A stretch of DNA of 47,443 nucleotides from positions 1-47,443 of the forward strand of contig JAAVCF010000017.1 of assembly GCA_014802445.1 (NCBI GenBank), written 5' to 3'. The notes under the pieces are model-generated. The model worked only from the letters and a program-made list of their open reading frames with translations. It had not been told where the DNA came from and ran no database searches. Positions 27,513 to 36,902 of this stretch are shown one piece after another. The translations under genes and the position numbers were made by a program. Every line of letters begins with the position of its first letter. The first letter of the stretch is position 1. The DNA comes from Bacteroides sp. GTDB taxonomy: Bacteria; Bacteroidota; Bacteroidia; Bacteroidales; Muribaculaceae.

Positions 27513-27567
27513 TCACCGGCGGTTTTTCCCCGCCACCAACCTGCAACCCTACTAACCTTAAACAGCA

Positions 27568-28848
27568 ATGGAACAGGACAAGAAACTCTTTGACCTCATT
27601 GACAAAGAAAACGCCCGCCAGCACAAGGGCATCGAGCTCATCGCCTCTGAAAACTTTGTCAGCGACAATGTGATGCGCGCCATGGGCTCGTGTCTCACCA
27701 ACAAGTATGCCGAAGGCTATCCCGGCCACCGCTACTATGGCGGCTGCCAGGTGGTTGACGAAGTGGAGCAGCTCGCCATTGACCGCGTCAAGGAGCTCTT
27801 TGGCGCCGAATGGGCCAACGTGCAGCCCCACTCTGGTGCTCAGGCCAATATGGCCGTATTCATGGCTTGCCTCAAGCCCGGCGACAAGTTCCTCGGCCTC
27901 AACCTCAGCCATGGCGGTCACCTCAGCCACGGTAGCCCCGTCAACTTCTCAGGCCTCATGTTTCAGGCTCTCGAATACAATGTGAAGGCCGACACCGGCA
28001 CCGTTGACTATGACCAGATGGAAGAAGTGGCTCGCCGCGAGCGTCCCCGCCTCATCATCGGCGGCGCAAGCGCCTACAGCCGCGAATGGGACTATGCACG
28101 CATGCGCGCCCTTGCCGACGAAATCGGCGCGCTCCTCATGATTGACATGGCACACCCCGCCGGCCTCATCGCCGCCGGTCTGCTTGACAACCCCGTAAAG
28201 TATGCCCACATCGTAACCTCCACCACCCACAAAACCCTCCGCGGTCCCCGTGGTGGCATCATCCTCATGGGCAAGGACTTCGAAAACCCCTTCGGCAAAA
28301 CCACCAAGAAGGGCGACATCCGCATGATGTCATCTCTGCTTGACTCTGCTGTGTTCCCCGGCGTTCAGGGAGGTCCCCTCGAACACGTCATCGCCGGCAA
28401 GGCTGTGGCTTTCGGCGAAGCTCTCAAGCCCGAATACAAGGAGTATCAGCTCCAGGTCAAGAAAAACGCCGCAGCTCTCGCTCAGGCGCTCGTTGACAAG
28501 GGCTACCAGATTATCTCCGGCGGCACTGACAACCACTCTATGCTCGTTGACCTCCGCTCCAAGTTCCCCGAACTCACCGGCAAGGTCGCTGAAAAAGTCC
28601 TCGTTGAAGCCGACATCACTGCCAACAAAAACATGGTGCCCTTCGACAGCCGCTCTCCCTTCCTTACCTCAGGCATCCGCCTCGGCACACCCGCCATCAC
28701 CACCCGCGGTGCCAAAGAACCCCTCATGGGCGAAATCGCCGAGATGATTGACACCGTCCTCACCAACCCCGAGGATCCCGCAAACATCGCCGCCGTCCGC
28801 GAGAAGGTCAACGCCACCATGGCCAACTATCCCATCTTCGCCTGGTAA
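27568..28848 (+). CDS. glyA: Serine hydroxymethyltransferase
   Basis: A 426-residue PLP enzyme that interconverts serine and glycine with folate. [39 protein letters not shown] and [14 protein letters not shown] (PLP Lys222) are all present. Codon bias is strong, which suggests high expression. It ends at a strong hairpin terminator. Fifty-five bases separate it from the flavin reductase gene, so it may have its own promoter. Confidence 0.98.
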   Translation: MEQDKKLFDLIDKENARQHKGIELIASENFVSDNVMRAMGSCLTNKYAEGYPGHRYYGGCQVVDEVEQLAIDRVKELFGAEWANVQPHSGAQANMAVFMACLKPGDKFLGLNLSHGGHLSHGSPVNFSGLMFQALEYNVKADTGTVDYDQMEEVARRERPRLIIGGASAYSREWDYARMRALADEIGALLMIDMAHPAGLIAAGLLDNPVKYAHIVTSTTHKTLRGPRGGIILMGKDFENPFGKTTKKGDIRMMSSLLDSAVFPGVQGGPLEHVIAGKAVAFGEALKPEYKEYQLQVKKNAAALAQALVDKGYQIISGGTDNHSMLVDLRSKFPELTGKVAEKVLVEADITANKNMVPFDSRSPFLTSGIRLGTPAITTRGAKEPLMGEIAEMIDTVLTNPEDPANIAAVREKVNATMANYPIFAW

Positions 28849-28871
28849 TCTCCCCACCATAACCCATTCCC

Positions 28872-28901
28872 GAGGCCGCGTCATCCCCCTGACGCGGCCT
28901 C
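28872..28901 (+). terminator. Hairpin terminator after glyA
   Basis: A perfect 12-bp GC-rich stem (28872-28883 with 28890-28901) with a 6-base loop, followed by a short TTCC run. A poor T tract makes it a less classical intrinsic terminator. Confidence 0.75.
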
Positions 28902-28925
28902 TTCCGTTCCCCGCAATCTGCAAAA

Positions 28926-28964
28926 GCGACTAATAACTCGCAAATTTTGCGAGTTATTAGTCGC
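28926..28964. repeat. 39-base near-perfect palindrome
   Basis: GCGACTAATAACTCGCAAA (28926-28944) is followed, after one base, by its exact reverse complement (28946-28964). It is AT-rich compared with its surroundings. It could be a bidirectional terminator, an operator or a mobile palindromic repeat. It lies between the glyA terminator and the promoter of the structured RNA. Confidence 0.85.
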
Positions 28965-29025
28965 ACACCCCTCAAAAACCACTCGCAAAACCCTCCGCAA
29001 ACCTTTCTAATCCCCAAAAAGTCAC

Positions 29026-29034
29026 TATATTTGC
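29026..29034 (+). promoter_or_regulatory. -7 box of the structured RNA
   Basis: TATATTTGC is identical to the boxes of uvrB and the tmRNA. The -33 element is weak (TTTC at 29004-29007, 18-base spacer). The predicted transcript starts near 29040. Confidence 0.6.
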
Positions 29035-29040
29035 AATCGC

Positions 29041-29355
29041 ATAACCGTCAGCAGAGGCCCGGCAGGGTCACGGGGCGGGATGCTAACATACATAATGAAG
29101 CGTTACTTAGCGCTCGTCCTGACTGCCTGAAACTTCGCAACTTTCACTGATTCGTCATGGATTGAGCAACGAGTGGATGCTTATGTGGATATGTAGATAT
29201 TCATCTCCGGCACGGCTCCCTTAGGGGTGCCTTGTGGCGGTCTATGTTTACATATTTGCGTGAGGCCTCTGCATCGTTGTTCGTTCAATGAATCAAGGCA
29301 TGCGAAGGCCCCGGGCAGTTGAGCGAACAGCAAGTACAGACCTTGCGCTTTTTTT
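29041..29355 (+). ncRNA. Unassigned structured non-coding RNA (about 315 nt)
   Basis: The segment starts just after a TATATTTGC box and ends at a stem (29330-29334 with 29342-29346) followed by seven T. A 9-bp closing helix joins GCAGAGGCC (29051-29059) to GGCCTCTGC (29264-29272). Inside it I see smaller helices: GGCAG/CTGCC (29061/29123), CACT/AGTG with CGT/ACG (29145/29172), and GGCAC/GTGCC with CCC/GGG (29209/29227). A second domain is closed by a 10-bp helix (29279-29288 with 29319-29328, one G-U). No open frame here looks coding. It lacks the RNase P core wording and the SRP RNA tetraloop region. The multibranched shape does not suit 6S RNA. The family is unknown to me. Confidence 0.65.
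29330..29355 (+). terminator. Terminator of the structured RNA
   Basis: GCAAG (29330-29334), a 7-base loop and CTTGC (29342-29346), then GC and TTTTTTT (29349-29355). The stem is short, but the T tract is the best in this region. Confidence 0.65.
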
Positions 29356-30003
29356 ATCTCATCCCTTTTTGTCGGCTCAGGGGTCGGTCGGCTCTCCAAT
29401 TCTCTCCCCCTCACCGGGGTGCCTGACACATTGATCCATGGATGCTTTTATGCCTGTAGTAAGCCGGTTATGCGGTGAGTTTATGACTCCGGTCATCCTC
29501 GTCGCTTCAATCTTCGTTCCCACCATCCTCCCCCTTTCTCTGCTATGACCACTGCCGCTGCTCATTTTTTCCGCAGGATGTCCGCTTTTTCAAAAATCGG
29601 CCTCGTAAATTTGCATTGTCAATCATCTCCAATGAGAGTGAGCGGGTGGTTGGCATTGGGACGCTTCCCGGGCTCGTCGCTGTCGCGACCGGCGTGCTCG
29701 GGATTGGGGCGAAGCCCCGGAGGTCTTTCTCCGCAAAAATCCAAAATCCATAAATCTCCAATTGGAGAAAGGCCGAAAGGCATAATTCCCCGAACCATTC
29801 AGGCAGGGGCATCCACCGCGGGAGGGGGATGCTCCCTGTCCCCGTTGGATATACTGAAAATTTACCCTTTTGTGTATTTTTTATCTCGATTTATCTGTGC
29901 AATTTTGCAGAGCGTTACACCCCGCTATAATTTTTTTTTGCATCGTTCTGTAACTTTTTCGCCGCAGCTGCGTCAAACATTATAGAAAACCATCCTTCAC
30001 AGT
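29356..30003. other. Non-coding spacer before the ABC exporter operon (648 bases)
   Basis: No frame here looks like a protein. It contains a TAAATTTGC box (29606-29614), hairpins at CCCC/GGGG (29407-29419), GGGGCgaaGCCCC and CGGAG/CTCCG (near 29706-29732), and a 14-base palindrome TCTCCAATTGGAGA (29755-29768). AT-rich sequence with runs of T (29870-29960) precedes the ABC operon and probably carries its promoter. A second small RNA or a degenerate dispersed repeat is possible. Confidence 0.5.
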
Positions 30004-30663
30004 ATGCTTCGACTCATTGACATCAATAAAACCTACCCCGGCGCCGTGCCCCTTCATGTGCTCAAGGACATCAACCTCCACGTGGAAACCGGCGAACTGG
30101 TGAGCATCATGGGTGCTTCAGGCTCTGGCAAGTCAACGCTGCTAAACATTCTGGGAATTCTTGACACGTACGACACCGGCGAGTATTATCTCGACGGCAC
30201 TCTGGTGAAGAATCTCTCGGAAAATGAGGCCGCTGACCTGCGCAACCGCAAAATCGGCTTCGTGTTTCAGTCCTTTAACCTCATCAACTATAAGGACGCG
30301 CTTGAAAACGTTGCGCTCCCGCTCTTCTATCAGGGAGTGTCGCGTAAAAAGCGCAACATCCTTGCCATGGAGCAGCTGGAGAAGATGGGCCTCGCTGACC
30401 GCGCTCACCATCTGCCGGGTGAGCTGTCGGGTGGTCAGAAACAGCGTGTAGCCATAGCCCGCTCCCTCATCACGCGCCCGGCCCTGATTCTGGCCGACGA
30501 ACCGACCGGCGCTCTTGACTCACGCACGTCGAAGGAGGTGATGGAGGTGTTCCGCACCCTTAACACAGTCGACGGCATGACAATCGTAATCGTCACTCAT
30601 GATCCCGGTGTGGGTGAGCAGACTAACCGTGTAATCAGAATTGTTGACGGACAGATTCAATGA
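30004..30663 (+). CDS. ABC exporter ATP-binding protein (MacB/LolD type)
   Basis: A 219-residue ATPase. Walker A is GASGSGKS (37-44), the Q-loop is FVFQSFNLI, the signature is [15 protein letters not shown], Walker B is [13 protein letters not shown] and the switch histidine is in VIVTHDPG. It is of the MacB/LolD class, which pairs with FtsX-like permeases. It is the first gene of a five-gene operon and overlaps the permease start by 4 bases. Confidence 0.95.
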   Translation: MLRLIDINKTYPGAVPLHVLKDINLHVETGELVSIMGASGSGKSTLLNILGILDTYDTGEYYLDGTLVKNLSENEAADLRNRKIGFVFQSFNLINYKDALENVALPLFYQGVSRKKRNILAMEQLEKMGLADRAHHLPGELSGGQKQRVAIARSLITRPALILADEPTGALDSRTSKEVMEVFRTLNTVDGMTIVIVTHDPGVGEQTNRVIRIVDGQIQ

Positions 30664-31883
30664 TTGACCTTTTTCGCGAAATATCTCAGACACTAAGCCA
30701 CAACAAGCTGCGCATGTCCCTAACCGGTTTTGCCGTTGCCTGGGGCATCTTCATGCTCATTGTGCTGCTCAGTCTTGCGGGAGGTCTGGTCCACTCGTTT
30801 GAGTCAAACATGATGACCCGCAACAATAACTCCCTTAACGTGTGGGGCGGATGGACCACTCGAGCCTGGCACGGTCTCAAAGAGGGGCGCCCCATCCAAC
30901 TCAAGGAGCGCGACGCCGCTGCCGTGGAGGCCGAACCGACAGCTCCGGTGAAGCAGGTGATGACCGAGCTCAGAAATGACACCGTGAAATTCTACGGCCC
31001 CGTGGAAGTGCTCACCGGCGGTTACGTCGGCGTGGAGCCTGAGAATCAGGAGTTCGCTGACCTCGAAATAGTGACCGGGCGCTATATCAACGCTATTGAC
31101 AATCGCGAGCGGCGCCATTCGCTCGTGATTCGCGACACGGAGGCCGAGCGCATCTTCGGCTCGCCTGAAAACGCTCTCGGCAAGACCATGCGCGGTCAGG
31201 GCCTCGCATGGACAGTGGTGGGTGTCTACAATCACCGCTGGCGCTCCGAGACGTATATCCCCCACTCCACAGCCGCAGCGCTGATGGGATTCAGCGGCGA
31301 TGTCAACAGCCTCAACGTGGAGCTCACCGGTGTGAGCACCGAGGAGGAGGGCACACGCGCCGAGGAGGCCGTGCGCCGAGCTCTGGCTGAGCAGCATGAG
31401 TTTGACCCCGAGGACAACAACGCCGTCTGGATCAACAACCGCTTCAACCAGAGCATCTCGGCTGCTCAGGGCATGAAGATTCTGATGTACACCATGTGGG
31501 CCATCGGCATCCTCACTCTCCTGTCGGGCGTGGTGGGCGTGAGCAACATAATGTTCGTGTCCGTGCGTGAGCGCACTCATGAAATCGGCATCCGCCGTGC
31601 GCTCGGTGCCCGGCCGCGCAACATCCTCCTGCAGATTGTACTCGAGAGTGTGGCCATCACCACCATCTTCGGCTACATCGGCATTGTGCTCGGCACAGTG
31701 GTGATGGGCATCATCAACCATGTGATTGGCAATTCCCTGGAGATGCTTCAGAACCCCACCGTTGACCTCGCCACAGCTTTTGAGGTCACAGGGGTGCTCA
31801 TTGTGGCCGGCGCTCTTGCCGGTCTCTTTCCCGCAATCAAAGCAACCAAAGTGCGCCCCGTGGAGGCGCTTCGTGACGAATGA
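30660..31883 (+). CDS. FtsX/MacB-type ABC permease, first copy
   Basis: A 407-residue permease. It has one N-terminal span (about 20-42), a large periplasmic MacB-like domain (about 45-270) and three C-terminal spans (about 275-400) with the conserved RERTHEIGIRRALGARPRNIL coupling segment. It probably forms a heterodimer with the next gene, since both are present with a single ATPase. It overlaps both neighbours by 4 bases. Confidence 0.93.
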   Translation: MIDLFREISQTLSHNKLRMSLTGFAVAWGIFMLIVLLSLAGGLVHSFESNMMTRNNNSLNVWGGWTTRAWHGLKEGRPIQLKERDAAAVEAEPTAPVKQVMTELRNDTVKFYGPVEVLTGGYVGVEPENQEFADLEIVTGRYINAIDNRERRHSLVIRDTEAERIFGSPENALGKTMRGQGLAWTVVGVYNHRWRSETYIPHSTAAALMGFSGDVNSLNVELTGVSTEEEGTRAEEAVRRALAEQHEFDPEDNNAVWINNRFNQSISAAQGMKILMYTMWAIGILTLLSGVVGVSNIMFVSVRERTHEIGIRRALGARPRNILLQIVLESVAITTIFGYIGIVLGTVVMGIINHVIGNSLEMLQNPTVDLATAFEVTGVLIVAGALAGLFPAIKATKVRPVEALRDE

Positions 31884-33124
31884 GCAAGATTTTTGACACT
31901 GACAATTGGCGCGAAATCGGGGCTACGCTGTCCCGCAACAAGACGCGCACTTTCCTCACCGCTTTCGGCATTTTCTGGGGCACGGCCATGCTGGCCCTGC
32001 TGCTCGGCGGTGCAGGAGGTCTGCGCGGCTTGCTGATGCGCAATTTCGCCGGACTCTCCACTAACCTCGGCGTGATGTGGACCCAGAACACCACCGTAAG
32101 CTTCCGGGGTTTTAACAAGGGCTCCTCATGGCTCATGACCGAGGGTGACCTGCAGGCACTCCGTCAGCAGGCCCCCCAGATTGAATATATCTCGGGGCTC
32201 ATACCTGCCTCAGGCACCATCACCCGCAAGGACAAGAGCCGCGAGGCTCAGATAATGGGCGCTAACGCTGACTATTTCAAGATTCAGCTCCCTAACCTCA
32301 TCTCGGGCCGTGTGTTTAACGAGAGTGATTTCTTCAATGCTGAGAAGGTGGGAGTGATAGGCCGTGACCTCGCCAGCCATCTTTTCGGCAATGAGGACCC
32401 CGTGGGGCAGTTTGTCAATGCCGGAGGAGTCTATGTGAAGGTCATCGGTGTGGTGTCTCAGCTCAGTGAAGCCTCCATAGGCGGCAGCCTCAACGACATG
32501 CTGACCGTGCCTTCCACCACCCTGCGCCGTGCGTGGGGCCTGGGTGATAAGGTCTACTTCACCCCGTTCACGCTCAAACCCGGCCACAAGCTCGCCGAGG
32601 TGAAGCCGATAATAAAGCGCGTGATCTGCGCGCGCCATCCCATCTCGCCTGACGATGAACACTGCATAGGCTATATGGATGTGGCCGAGCAGTTCCAGCA
32701 GGTGGAGGGCCTGTTCCTCGCCGTATCGCTCCTGGCCCTGTTCGTCGGTGCGGGCACGTTGCTGGCAGGTATCATCGGCGTGGGCAATATAATGTGGATT
32801 ATCGTCAAGGAGCGCACCACCGAGATTGGTATCCGCCGTGCAATCGGCGCGCGCCCCTCTGACATCATTATGATGATTCTCTCCGAGGGTATGGTGCTCA
32901 CGGCCGTGGCTGGCATTGCGGGCATATCCTTCGCCACAATCATCCTGGCGCTGGCCGAGAAAATGCTCACCGACCCCGTGAAGGGGGGCGCAGGGTTCAA
33001 CCTCCCATTCGGCACCGCCATGGCCATCCTGGTGACGTTCATGACTCTCGGCTCGCTCGCCGGACTCATCCCGTCAATCAAAGCAATGAAAATCAAACCA
33101 ATCGAAGCTATCAACGACAAATAA
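31880..33124 (+). CDS. FtsX/MacB-type ABC permease, second copy
   Basis: A 414-residue paralogue of the preceding permease with the same layout: an N-terminal span, a periplasmic domain, three C-terminal spans and KERTTEIGIRRAIGARPSDII. The sequences are clearly diverged, so this is an old duplication with likely asymmetric roles. It is coupled to the first permease (ATGA) and followed 17 bases later by the adaptor. Confidence 0.93.
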   Translation: MSKIFDTDNWREIGATLSRNKTRTFLTAFGIFWGTAMLALLLGGAGGLRGLLMRNFAGLSTNLGVMWTQNTTVSFRGFNKGSSWLMTEGDLQALRQQAPQIEYISGLIPASGTITRKDKSREAQIMGANADYFKIQLPNLISGRVFNESDFFNAEKVGVIGRDLASHLFGNEDPVGQFVNAGGVYVKVIGVVSQLSEASIGGSLNDMLTVPSTTLRRAWGLGDKVYFTPFTLKPGHKLAEVKPIIKRVICARHPISPDDEHCIGYMDVAEQFQQVEGLFLAVSLLALFVGAGTLLAGIIGVGNIMWIIVKERTTEIGIRRAIGARPSDIIMMILSEGMVLTAVAGIAGISFATIILALAEKMLTDPVKGGAGFNLPFGTAMAILVTFMTLGSLAGLIPSIKAMKIKPIEAINDK

Positions 33125-33141
33125 AAAACCATCATCATATT

Positions 33142-34245
33142 ATGAAAAAGTTCATGAAACGCGCCATGTGGGTCCTCGTCGCCCTGGTGTTTGTAGGCAC
33201 CTTCGTCTACCTTTTCAAAAACTCTCAACCCAAGGAGGTGAAATTTGCCTCGGTCACTCCCGCCACCGGCACCATCGAGCGCTCAACGGTGCTCACCGGT
33301 AGCATTGAGCCGCGTGATGAAATCGAAATCAAGCCGCAGATATCCGGCATTATCTCGGAAATCAACGTTGAGGCTGGCCAGATGGTAAGCGAGGGCGATG
33401 TCATTGCCCGCATCAAGGTTATCCCTGATGAATCACAGCTTGCCTCGGCCCAGAGCTCTGTCAACACCGCCGAGATTGCCCTGAGCGATGCCGAGACGCG
33501 ACATAACCGCAACACCATGCTCTATAACCGCAAGGTCATTGCCCGCGAAACCTATGAGCAGACTCTCACCGAGGTGGAGCGCTGCCGCGCCGAACTGCGC
33601 GCCGCCCGCAATGCCCTGGCCATCATCCGTGACGGTGTGTCGCCTGACAATGCCTCGGGCAGCAACACTCTGGTGCGTGCCACCACCTCCGGCCTTGTCC
33701 TCGACGTGCCCGTCAAGGTGGGTGCATCGGTAATCCAGGCCAACACCATGAACGATGGCACCACCATCGCCACCATCGCCGACATGAGCCGCCTCATCTT
33801 CAAGGGCACGGTGGATGAAACCGAGGTGGGCAACCTCGCCATCGGTCAACACATGAACATCACCATCGGTGCCATCCCTGACCTGCAGCTTGAGGGCGAC
33901 ATAGAGTACATCTCACCCAAGAGCGCCTCAGGCACATCGGGTGCCAACACGTTTGAAATCAAGGCCGCAATCGTTGTTCCTGACAACACTCAGATTCGTG
34001 CCGGATATAGCGCCAACGCCAGTGTCACACTGCTTAAGGCCGAGAATGTCCTCACCGTCCCCGAAGGGGTTATAGAGTTCAGCGGCGACAGCACTTTCGT
34101 CTATGTGCTCACTGACAGCGCCGCTGCCAAGTATGACCGTCGCCCGGTCGTCACCGGCCTCTCTGACGGCATCAACATTGAAATCAAGAGCGGCATTGAC
34201 AAGAATGTGCGCCTGCGCGGTGCCGAAATCAAGGAGGGCGAATGA
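33142..34245 (+). CDS. Periplasmic adaptor (MacA/HlyD-like membrane fusion protein)
   Basis: A 367-residue adaptor. A membrane anchor lies near the N-terminus (about 8-27). A barrel/lipoyl half starts around TGSIEPRDEIEIKPQISGIISEINVEAGQMVSEGDVIARI. A helical hairpin (about 95-160) and the second lipoyl half (ATTSGLVLDVPVKVGASV) follow, with a C-terminal beta-barrel. It bridges the inner-membrane permeases and the TolC homologue encoded next. It overlaps the TolC gene by 4 bases. Confidence 0.94.
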   Translation: MKKFMKRAMWVLVALVFVGTFVYLFKNSQPKEVKFASVTPATGTIERSTVLTGSIEPRDEIEIKPQISGIISEINVEAGQMVSEGDVIARIKVIPDESQLASAQSSVNTAEIALSDAETRHNRNTMLYNRKVIARETYEQTLTEVERCRAELRAARNALAIIRDGVSPDNASGSNTLVRATTSGLVLDVPVKVGASVIQANTMNDGTTIATIADMSRLIFKGTVDETEVGNLAIGQHMNITIGAIPDLQLEGDIEYISPKSASGTSGANTFEIKAAIVVPDNTQIRAGYSANASVTLLKAENVLTVPEGVIEFSGDSTFVYVLTDSAAAKYDRRPVVTGLSDGINIEIKSGIDKNVRLRGAEIKEGE

Positions 34246-35534
34246 TTATGAAGAAGATAGCTCTGCTCTTTCTCTCGGCTGCAGCCCTGCAGGCCTCGGC
34301 CGAGGTGTGGACTCTCGATGACTGCATTGACTATGCGGTGGAGCATAACCTCACTGTGGCTCGCCAGCGCGTAAGCGAACAGTCAGGACAGCTTGACATC
34401 ACCGAGGCCCGCGACGCGTATCTGCCCACGCTCTCAGCCGGGGCCTCCGAGAGCTTCTCGTTCGGACGCGGCCTCACATCGGCCAACACCTATGCCAACC
34501 GCAACACCACCTCGTTCGGATGGAATGTCAACCTCCAGCTACCGCTCTTTCAGGGTCTGCAGGCTTATCGCCGCGAACAGCTCGCCAAGGCCAACATGGC
34601 AACGCTGGTGGAGCGCACCGAGGCCGCGCGTGATGATGTGACGCTCAACGTCATGGCCGCTTATCTCCAGGTGCTCTATTGTCAGGAGCTCCGCGAGGTG
34701 GCCGAGCATCAGGCAGCTCTGTCGCTCACCGAGCTGGAGCGCCGCAAGGTGCTCCTTGAGAACGGCAAGATTGCCGAGAGCGAGGTCTATGAGGCGCGCG
34801 CGCAGCTGGCTTCTGACTCATTGACCCTCGTCAACAGTGACAATGACGTCAATCTGGCGCTCCTTGACCTTTCGCAATTGCTCCGCCTCCCGGCCGATGC
34901 TGATTTCAGCATTGCCCCCCTCACGGACACTCAGCGCTCCGTGCCCTCGCCTGAGAGCGTCTATCGTCATGCGCTTGACCACAATCACTCTCTCGTAGCT
35001 TCACGCCTTGACATTGCCGCGGCTGACCGTCAGATTTCACTGGCTCGCGCCGGCTATCTGCCCCGCCTGAGCTTCAATCTTGGGCTCGGGAGCACCTACT
35101 ATAATCTGGCCGGAGAAATTAACCCGAGCTTCGAGCGCCAGATGCGCGACAACTATTCCACGTCGCTGGGTCTGTCGCTGAGTGTGCCCATCTTCGACGC
35201 GTTCTCCACCCGCAACAGTGTGCGCCGCGCAAAGCTGCAGCGTGTGCAGGCCGAGCTGGAGTATGAGTCGGCTCAGGATGCTCTCTATAAGTCAATAAAT
35301 CAGGCTTATCTCCAGGCCGTGAGCGCCGAGCGCAAGCTCGCGTCGGCCATCACAGCCGTCGAGGCCTCCAAGGTGTCGTTTGACGCCATGGCCGTGAAGT
35401 ATGAGTATGGCAGCGCCACCGCCACTGAATTCGAGCAGGCCAAGACCTCCTACATCAAGGCCGCTGCTGAGGAGGTGCAGGCGCGCTATGAGAGGATTCT
35501 GCGCATCCGCATCCTCGAGTTCTACAATCGCTGA
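34242..35534 (+). CDS. TolC family outer membrane efflux protein
   Basis: A 430-residue protein with a signal peptide (about 1-22) and two repeats of long helical segments typical of the outer-membrane factor family (WTLDDCIDYAVEHNLTVARQR; later PESVYRHALDHNHSLVASRLDIAAADRQI). It completes the tripartite exporter. The ATG at 34242 overlaps the adaptor stop; an ATG at 34248 is an alternative. It ends 2 bases from the convergent rlmH gene. Confidence 0.94.
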   Translation: MIMKKIALLFLSAAALQASAEVWTLDDCIDYAVEHNLTVARQRVSEQSGQLDITEARDAYLPTLSAGASESFSFGRGLTSANTYANRNTTSFGWNVNLQLPLFQGLQAYRREQLAKANMATLVERTEAARDDVTLNVMAAYLQVLYCQELREVAEHQAALSLTELERRKVLLENGKIAESEVYEARAQLASDSLTLVNSDNDVNLALLDLSQLLRLPADADFSIAPLTDTQRSVPSPESVYRHALDHNHSLVASRLDIAAADRQISLARAGYLPRLSFNLGLGSTYYNLAGEINPSFERQMRDNYSTSLGLSLSVPIFDAFSTRNSVRRAKLQRVQAELEYESAQDALYKSINQAYLQAVSAERKLASAITAVEASKVSFDAMAVKYEYGSATATEFEQAKTSYIKAAAEEVQARYERILRIRILEFYNR

Positions 35535-35536
35535 GC

Positions 35537-36010
35537 TCACTCGTGGTGATACGGCTCGCCACGCAGGATGGTCATGGCTCTATACACCTGCTCGGTGAAA
35601 AAGAGCCGCACCATCTCGTGGGTGAAGGTCATGGCCGAGAGTGACAGCTTGCCGTCGGCGCGGGCATACACCTCGGGCGAGAAACCGTAAGGACCGCCTA
35701 TCACGTACACCAGGCGCTTCAGCCCGGAGGCCATCCGCCGTTCAATCTCGCGGGCAAACTTCACCGAGGTGAGCACATCGCCGCGCTCGTCCAGGAGCAC
35801 CACATGGTCACCCGGCATCAGCGCTTTGATTATCAGCTCACCCTCGCGGCGCTTTTGCTCGTCGGCAGTGAGCCCGCGGGTGCTCTTGAGGTCGGGAATA
35901 ACTTCGAGGCTCATCGGCACATAGCGGTTTACCCTCGCCAGAAAGCTCTCAATCCCCTCCTTTATGTAAGGTGTGGACGTTTTGCCCACGGCAATAAGCG
36001 TTATTCTCAT
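35537..36010 (-). CDS. rlmH: 23S rRNA pseudouridine-1915 N3-methyltransferase
   Basis: A 157-residue SPOUT methyltransferase acting on helix 69 of 23S rRNA. The knotted C-terminus with VIGGPYGFSPEVYARADGKLSLSAMTFTHEMVRLFFTEQVYRA is diagnostic, and the length is that of RlmH. It is divergent from nadC with 46 bases between the starts. Confidence 0.97.
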   Translation of the reverse strand: MRITLIAVGKTSTPYIKEGIESFLARVNRYVPMSLEVIPDLKSTRGLTADEQKRREGELIIKALMPGDHVVLLDERGDVLTSVKFAREIERRMASGLKRLVYVIGGPYGFSPEVYARADGKLSLSAMTFTHEMVRLFFTEQVYRAMTILRGEPYHHE

Positions 36011-36020
36011 GCGGATTTAC

Positions 36021-36029
36021 TATTTTTGC
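36021..36029 (+). promoter_or_regulatory. Putative -7 box of nadC
   Basis: TATTTTTGC lies 27 bases before the nadC ATG. It rules out upstream in-frame starts that would overlap rlmH. Confidence 0.55.
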
Positions 36030-36056
36030 ACAAATTTACGCAAAATCCATTCTATT

Positions 36057-36902
36057 ATGAAAACCAGAGAGCAACTCATTGATGACCTCCTCGACCTCTC
36101 GTTTGCCGAGGACATAGGTGACGGCGACCACACCACCCTTTCAACCATCCCTGCCGACGCCATGGGACGCCAGCATCTGCTGGTGAAAGAAGAGGGCATT
36201 CTTGCCGGTGTGGACATCGCGCGCCGCGTGTTTGAAAAGTTTGACCCTTCGCTCAAGATGACCGTCATGATTCCCGATGGCTCTCACGTGCGTCCCGGTG
36301 ACATTGCTTTCGTGGTTGAAGGTCCGGTGCGTTCGCTCCTCCAGACTGAGCGCATCATGCTCAACATCATGCAGCGCATGAGCGGCATAGCCACAATGAC
36401 CGCAAAGTATCAGGAGCGTCTGGCCGGCCTGAAGGCTAAGGTGCTTGACACCCGCAAGACCACTCCCGGCATGCGCATCCTCGAGAAGGAGGCCGTGAAG
36501 CTGGGCGGCGGCGCAAATCATCGCATAGGCCTCTTTGACATGATTCTCATCAAGGACAATCACAATGACTTTGCCGGAGGCATCCCCCAGTCAGTGGCCC
36601 GTGCCAAAGCCTATCTCAAGGAGAACGGCAAGGACCTGAAGATAGAGGTGGAGGTGCGCAACGATGAAGAGATTGAGCAGGCTCTCGCCGCCGGCGTGGA
36701 CCGCATTATGCTTGACAACTTCACACCCGAGCACACTGCCGACGCCGTGAAGCGCATTGCCGGACGTGCCGAAGTGGAGTCATCAGGCGGCATCACCCTC
36801 GACACTCTCCGTGCCTACGGTGAAGCCGGCGTGGATTTCATCTCTGTCGGCGCTCTGACTCATTCTGTCAAAGGCCTCGACATGAGCTTCAAGGCTTGCT
36901 GA
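36057..36902 (+). CDS. nadC: Nicotinate-nucleotide pyrophosphorylase (carboxylating)
   Basis: A 281-residue enzyme that makes nicotinate mononucleotide from quinolinate and PRPP. LLDLSFAEDIGDGDHTT opens the protein. DTRKTTPGMRILEKEAVKLGGGANHRIGLFDMILIKDNH is the catalytic core, and VESSGGITLDTLRAYGEAGVDFISVGALTHS closes the barrel. The start at ATG 36057 fits the family N-terminus and the promoter. The 3' end overlaps the convergent HAD gene by 14 bases. Confidence 0.97.
   Translation: MKTREQLIDDLLDLSFAEDIGDGDHTTLSTIPADAMGRQHLLVKEEGILAGVDIARRVFEKFDPSLKMTVMIPDGSHVRPGDIAFVVEGPVRSLLQTERIMLNIMQRMSGIATMTAKYQERLAGLKAKVLDTRKTTPGMRILEKEAVKLGGGANHRIGLFDMILIKDNHNDFAGGIPQSVARAKAYLKENGKDLKIEVEVRNDEEIEQALAAGVDRIMLDNFTPEHTADAVKRIAGRAEVESSGGITLDTLRAYGEAGVDFISVGALTHSVKGLDMSFKAC

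Noticed and set aside
29041..29355. Assigning the structured RNA to RNase P, SRP or 6S RNA
   Set aside because: The RNase P core wording and the SRP GGAA-loop domain are absent, and the multibranched layout does not match the rod shape of 6S RNA. It was left unassigned.
29543..29985. Open frames of 89 and 146 residues in the spacer before the ABC exporter
   Set aside because: Composition is unlike neighbouring proteins, there are no motifs, and they overlap each other on opposite strands.
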